Of a DNA stretch of 44,642 bases, positions 41,487 to 44,642 are shown piece after piece. Positions within the stretch are counted from its first letter, which is position 1; every line of letters begins with the position of its first letter. This DNA is from Acidobacteriota bacterium (GTDB lineage Bacteria > Acidobacteriota > Vicinamibacteria > Marinacidobacterales > Marinacidobacteraceae): positions 1 to 44,642 of the forward strand of contig JAJEAO010000106.1 in the NCBI GenBank assembly GCA_022822745.1. Reading direction: 5' to 3'. Both the position numbers and the translations under genes were made by a program. Under the pieces are notes generated by a model. It had not been told where the DNA came from. It saw only the letters and a program-made list of their open reading frames with translations, and searched no databases.

Positions 41487-42089
41487 TCAGACCGAGCCGG
41501 TGCCGTCGTCGGGTTCGGCCGCGGAAGTGACCCGTCGGGGGAGCTGGCGGGGCGCCGGTTCGGTCATGACGCTCGCCGCGCTGCGGGCCATGCTCACGAG
41601 TCCGGTGCGCACCTGCTCGAGGATTCCGTAGGGCCGAAGCACCTCCGCGAGCCCGTCGATCCGGCCAGGCGAAGCGGTGGCCTCGACCACGACCGATTCG
41701 AGCGCGACATCCACGATCCGGGCGCCGGTGGCGGTCGCGAGCTGTATGACCTGGGTGCGCTCCTCCGGCGCCGCGGACACCTTGAACATCGCCAGCTCGT
41801 GCCGGATGGACGGAGTGCCGGTGAGCTCGTCGCAGCGCAGCACGTTCACGAGGCGGGAGAGCTGCTCGACGAGCCGCCGCGATGTGTTCGCGTCGCAGAG
41901 CACGACGATCGTCATCCGGGAGACGCCCGGCGCGCGGGCGCGTCCCACCGACAGGGACTCGATGTTGAAGCCGCGGCGGCGAAACAGCGAAGTGACCCGG
42001 TTCAGGACGCCGGGACGATCCTCGACCCACACGGCATAGGCGCGCGCCGCGATGGTCGCGGACGCGCCGCCGGTCGAGCCGTCGTTCAC
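41487..42089 (-). CDS. ilvN: Acetolactate synthase small (regulatory) subunit
   Basis: The product is 200 aa. The N-terminal ACT domain reads [20 protein letters not shown] then [20 protein letters not shown]. The second half ([34 protein letters not shown]) is the usual IlvN C-domain, followed by a polar 30-residue tail. It gives feedback control by branched-chain amino acids. The start is the GTG overlapping the ilvB stop as GTGA. Confidence 0.93.
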   Translation of the reverse strand: MNDGSTGGASATIAARAYAVWVEDRPGVLNRVTSLFRRRGFNIESLSVGRARAPGVSRMTIVVLCDANTSRRLVEQLSRLVNVLRCDELTGTPSIRHELAMFKVSAAPEERTQVIQLATATGARIVDVALESVVVEATASPGRIDGLAEVLRPYGILEQVRTGLVSMARSAASVMTEPAPRQLPRRVTSAAEPDDGTGSV

Positions 42090-43807
42090 TTCGCCCCGAC
42101 CGGCGCCGCTTCGGGCTTCGGACGACGGATCATGTCCTGCAGGCGGGCGCCGGTGGGAACCATCGGGTACACCGTGTCCTCCTGCTCGACCTGGAACTCC
42201 AGAACCACGGTGCGTTCGTCGGCGCGGGCGCGCTGAACCGCGTCGTCCACCTGGTCGCGACGGGTGACGACCTCCCCGCCGAGACCGAAGGCGCGCGCGA
42301 GGGCGGCGAAGTCGGGACTCAGGAGCGGCGTGCCCGCGTAGCGGCGGTCGTAGAAGAACTCCTGCCACTGCCGGACCATGCCGAGATAGCCGTTGTTGAT
42401 GATCGCGATGTTCAGCTTCAGCCGTTCCTGCGCGATCGTCGCCAGCTCGCACATCGTCATCTGGAAGCCGCCGTCCCCGGCGATGACCCACACCTCGTCG
42501 TCGGGCCGGGCCACCTTGGCCCCGATCCCCGCCGGAAGCGCGAACCCCATGGTCCCGAGACCGCCCGACGTGATGAGCGAGCGCGGGGCGTTGTGGCGGT
42601 AGTACTGCGCCTCCCACATCTGGTGCTGCCCCACATCCGTCGTCACGATGGCCCGCCCCTCGGTGATCCGCCAGATGTCGTGGATCACGTGGGCCGCGTA
42701 GAGCCGACCGCTGTCGGGGAGGTGCTGGATGTCCCGCACCGCGTTTTCGCCCCGGAACCCCGCGATCCGCCCCAGCCACGGGGAGCGGTCCCGGGCGGCG
42801 ACGAGGGGGCCGAGCCGGGCGAGCACGGCGTCGAGGTCTCCGGCCAGCGCCACATCCACCCGGACGTTCTTGTTGAACTCCGCCGGATCGATGTCGATGT
42901 GGACCTTCCTGGCCTTCGGCGCATAGGTCGCGAGGCGCCCGGTGACGCGATCATCGAAGCGCATCCCGAAGGCGAGGAGCAGGTCCGCTTCCTGGATCGC
43001 GCGATTCACCCACGACTCCCCGTGCATGCCCATCATGCCCATGTTCAGGGGGTGGTCGGCGGGGAGCGATCCGATGCCGAGCAGGGTCATCGCCACCGGG
43101 ATCTGCCCGCGCTCGGCGAGGTCGCGCACCGCCGCCATGGCGCCGGAAATCAGGATCCCGTGGCCGGCGAGGATCACCGGACGCCTCGCCTCGTTCACCA
43201 GCCGGGCGGCGCGGCGCAGTTCGGCTGCGGGCGGATCCGGATGGGGGCGGTAGCCGGGTAGATCCACGTCCGCCCGGTCCCAGCGCCCGTCCGTGGAGGC
43301 CTGCTGCGCGTCCTTCGTGATGTCCACCAGGACGGGGCCGGGGCGGCCGGAGCGGGCGACGTACATCGCCTCGTGAAGCGCCGGGGCGATGTCCTCCACC
43401 TCGGTCACGAGGTAGTTGTGCTTCGTGATGGGGAGCGTGACCCCGGTGACATCGGTCTCCTGGAAGGCGTCGGTGCCGATGAGTCGGCTCCCGACCTGAC
43501 CGGTGACGCACAGGATCGGGGAGGAATCCAGCATCGCGGTGGCGATCCCGGTGACCATGTTCGTCGCGCCCGGGCCGGAGGTCGCGACCGCGACCCCGAC
43601 CTCTCCGGTGGCGCGGGCGAAGCCGTCCGCCATGTGGGTCGCCCCCTGTTCGTGGCGGACGAGGACATGCCGGATCGGGTAGTCGAGGAGTGCGTCGTAG
43701 GCGGGCAGGATGGCGCCCCCCGGGTAACCGAAGACCGTCCGGACTCCCTCCTCGAGGAGGCTCTCCCAGAGGATCTGGGCCCCGGTGCGGGTGGCGGCGG
43801 AGTTCAC
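42086..43807 (-). CDS. ilvB: Acetolactate synthase large (catalytic) subunit
   Basis: The product is 573 aa. TPP-dependent enzyme features: [18 protein letters not shown], the catalytic Glu in [19 protein letters not shown], the FAD region [12 protein letters not shown], and the TPP motif [15 protein letters not shown] ... [20 protein letters not shown]. It condenses pyruvate to acetolactate, or with 2-oxobutyrate to acetohydroxybutyrate. The start is GTG 43807 ([20 protein letters not shown]). It lies 36 bp after the HIT gene and overlaps ilvN. Confidence 0.96.
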   Translation of the reverse strand: MNSAATRTGAQILWESLLEEGVRTVFGYPGGAILPAYDALLDYPIRHVLVRHEQGATHMADGFARATGEVGVAVATSGPGATNMVTGIATAMLDSSPILCVTGQVGSRLIGTDAFQETDVTGVTLPITKHNYLVTEVEDIAPALHEAMYVARSGRPGPVLVDITKDAQQASTDGRWDRADVDLPGYRPHPDPPAAELRRAARLVNEARRPVILAGHGILISGAMAAVRDLAERGQIPVAMTLLGIGSLPADHPLNMGMMGMHGESWVNRAIQEADLLLAFGMRFDDRVTGRLATYAPKARKVHIDIDPAEFNKNVRVDVALAGDLDAVLARLGPLVAARDRSPWLGRIAGFRGENAVRDIQHLPDSGRLYAAHVIHDIWRITEGRAIVTTDVGQHQMWEAQYYRHNAPRSLITSGGLGTMGFALPAGIGAKVARPDDEVWVIAGDGGFQMTMCELATIAQERLKLNIAIINNGYLGMVRQWQEFFYDRRYAGTPLLSPDFAALARAFGLGGEVVTRRDQVDDAVQRARADERTVVLEFQVEQEDTVYPMVPTGARLQDMIRRPKPEAAPVGAK

Positions 43808-43843
43808 GACGCAGGTCTCGACGGGCGCGGGGCGAAGTCGCCT

Positions 43844-44299
43844 TCAGGCGCGGGCATCTCGCGAGTCGTCGGCGAGAGCGCCCCGAATGGCCGAAGCGAT
43901 CTGCTCGGCATCCCCGGCGCCGAGCGATCCGGGACGCCAGTTCGTGGAGAGTCCGGAACCTCTCGCGCCGCGGGGCCCGACGCGGGGAATGACGTGGAAG
44001 TGGACATGGGGAACGCTCTGCCCCGCCGGAGCGCCGTTGTTCTGGAGGACATTGGAATGGGGGCTGCCGACGGCGCGGGCGACGGCGCGGCAGATGCGCG
44101 GGAGCGCCCGACCGATGGCTGCCGCCGAGTCGTCCGACAGTTCGCCGAGCGTGGCCCGACTCTCCCGGGGCACGACGAGGACATGGCCCCGGCTCACCGG
44201 CGCGATGTCGAGGAAGGCGACCACATGTTCGTCCTCGTAGATCCGGTGACTGGGGATCTCGCCGCGGATGATCCGGTCGAAGAGCGTGGCCCCGGACAT
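43844..44299 (-). CDS. HIT-family nucleotide-binding hydrolase
   Basis: The product is 151 aa. Features are TLFDRIIRGEIPSHRIYEDE, VVAFLDIAPVSRGHVLVVPR, NVLQNNGAPAGQSV and the histidine triad HVHFHVIPR. HINT-like proteins hydrolyse nucleoside phosphoramidates or dinucleotides. The C-terminal 30 residues are longer than in minimal HINT. The ATG at 44299 gives the standard N-terminus. It leads the ilvBNC run and may be co-transcribed with it. Confidence 0.9.
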   Translation of the reverse strand: MSGATLFDRIIRGEIPSHRIYEDEHVVAFLDIAPVSRGHVLVVPRESRATLGELSDDSAAAIGRALPRICRAVARAVGSPHSNVLQNNGAPAGQSVPHVHFHVIPRVGPRGARGSGLSTNWRPGSLGAGDAEQIASAIRGALADDSRDARA

Positions 44300-44337
44300 G
44301 GATGGAAGCCGCGACTCTAGCACCCGGGAGGACCCGG

Positions 44338-44417
44338 GCGCGCCGGGGAGGGGGCCAGGGAATGACATTGCAGCACGATGGCCGTGGAGAACCGCCGGGG
44401 CCCCCTCCCCGGCGCGC
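44338..44417. repeat. 19-bp perfect inverted repeat with 42-bp spacer
   Basis: GCGCGCCGGGGAGGGGGCC at 44338-44356 is the exact reverse complement of 44399-44417. It lies just upstream of the HIT-ilvBNC run, next to a second inverted repeat. It could be an attenuator-like structure, a terminator for the gene entering from the right, or a remnant of a small mobile element. Confidence 0.75.
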
Positions 44418-44434
44418 TCGGCGCTTCGCGCCTC

Positions 44435-44470
44435 AGATGGCAACCTTCGCTCCGCTCCAGGTTGCCATCT
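44435..44470. repeat. 12-bp perfect inverted repeat
   Basis: AGATGGCAACCT (44435-44446) and AGGTTGCCATCT (44459-44470) flank a 12-bp loop. It lies 55 bp downstream of the stop of the partial minus-strand frame at 44526, so it may be that gene's terminator, though no T-run follows. A further pair of AGCGCT palindromes occurs at about 44509-44527. Confidence 0.7.
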
Positions 44471-44525
44471 GGATTGTCCTTTTCTCTCGGAGAGGGGGAT
44501 CCCCCATAAGCGCTAACTTACAGCG

Positions 44526-44642
44526 CTACGGAAAGAAGTTGGCGATCTGGATCGGTCGGAGGCGATGTGGTTCAGCCAGCGCCCGGGAGATCGCGTTCCA
44601 GTCCGATACAACGCGAGACAGATCCAGCGGGGGATCGATGGC
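44526..44642 (-). CDS. C-terminal fragment of an unidentified protein (cut by the window edge)
   Basis: On the minus strand 38 codons are open from the window edge to TAG at 44528-44526. The product includes LDLSRVVSDWNAISRALAEP and ends PIQIANFFP. Third positions are only moderately GC-rich, less than in neighbouring genes. I recognise no family. Confidence 0.3.
   Translation of the reverse strand, partial: AIDPPLDLSRVVSDWNAISRALAEPHRLRPIQIANFFP

Noticed and set aside
37261-41631. Open frame of about 1,450 codons on the plus strand opposite rpmB, the M14 peptidase and ilvC
   Set aside because: It lies antisense to three recognisable genes, is low-complexity with no motifs, and is typical of high-GC shadows.

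Overview
This is a very GC-rich bacterial chromosome segment. The gene content suggests Acidobacteriota or a close relative: three seven-bladed FG-GAP/UnbV propeller proteins with TPR partners, a TonB-dependent receptor with a carboxypeptidase-regulatory N-terminus and no SusD, a GWxTD protein, DUF2911, Tat-exported aminotransferases, and secreted S9 and M14 peptidases. This is inference from gene families; there is no rRNA or tRNA marker in the window. Start codons are often GTG, and neighbouring genes often overlap as GTGA or TGATG.

Layout. 53-5419 (minus): an operon of a secreted DUF1028 protein, a TPR protein and two UnbV/FG-GAP propellers. 5573-8553: a small membrane protein, a TPR protein, and a divergent lipoprotein fusing a TonB C-terminal domain to a Cys-rich DUF1326-like domain. 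8725-12853 (plus): TonB-dependent receptor, then a Tat-exported sulfite-oxidase-family molybdoenzyme. 12854-13431 (minus): a MazF-type toxin-antitoxin pair. 13553-17042 (minus): a periplasmic binding protein, a two-TM sensor ending at its HAMP region, and an OFA-type MFS transporter. 17217-22278 (plus): an exported FMN alpha-hydroxy-acid oxidase carrying a CXXCH motif, a third propeller gene and a TPR lipoprotein, interrupted by a VapBC module. 22347-23135: a second VapBC whose toxin is broken by a 14-bp tandem duplication. 23176-25374 (minus): S9 peptidase. 25767-27863 (plus): a LigD-like NHEJ protein with a degenerate ligase domain. 28203-32590 (minus): GWxTD protein, murB and murA, the MurA having Asp instead of the catalytic Cys. 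32673-35762 (plus): DUF2911 and two tandem Tat-exported PLP aminotransferases. 35917-36532: a deleted AAA/DUF4143 remnant. 36641-44299 (minus): two tandem rhodanese genes, rpmB, an M14 peptidase, ilvC, ilvN, ilvB and a HIT protein.

The most important observation is at 36641-37419. Two adjacent rhodanese-like genes each have an in-frame TGA exactly where the catalytic cysteine belongs. Each continues beyond it with conserved rhodanese sequence, and each has the same 15-nt hairpin 16 nt after the TGA. I read them as a tandem pair of selenocysteine rhodaneses, one cytoplasmic and one a lipoprotein. A conventional gene caller would report two truncated proteins. No selA, selB, selC or selD is present in the window, so the reading depends on the rest of the genome.
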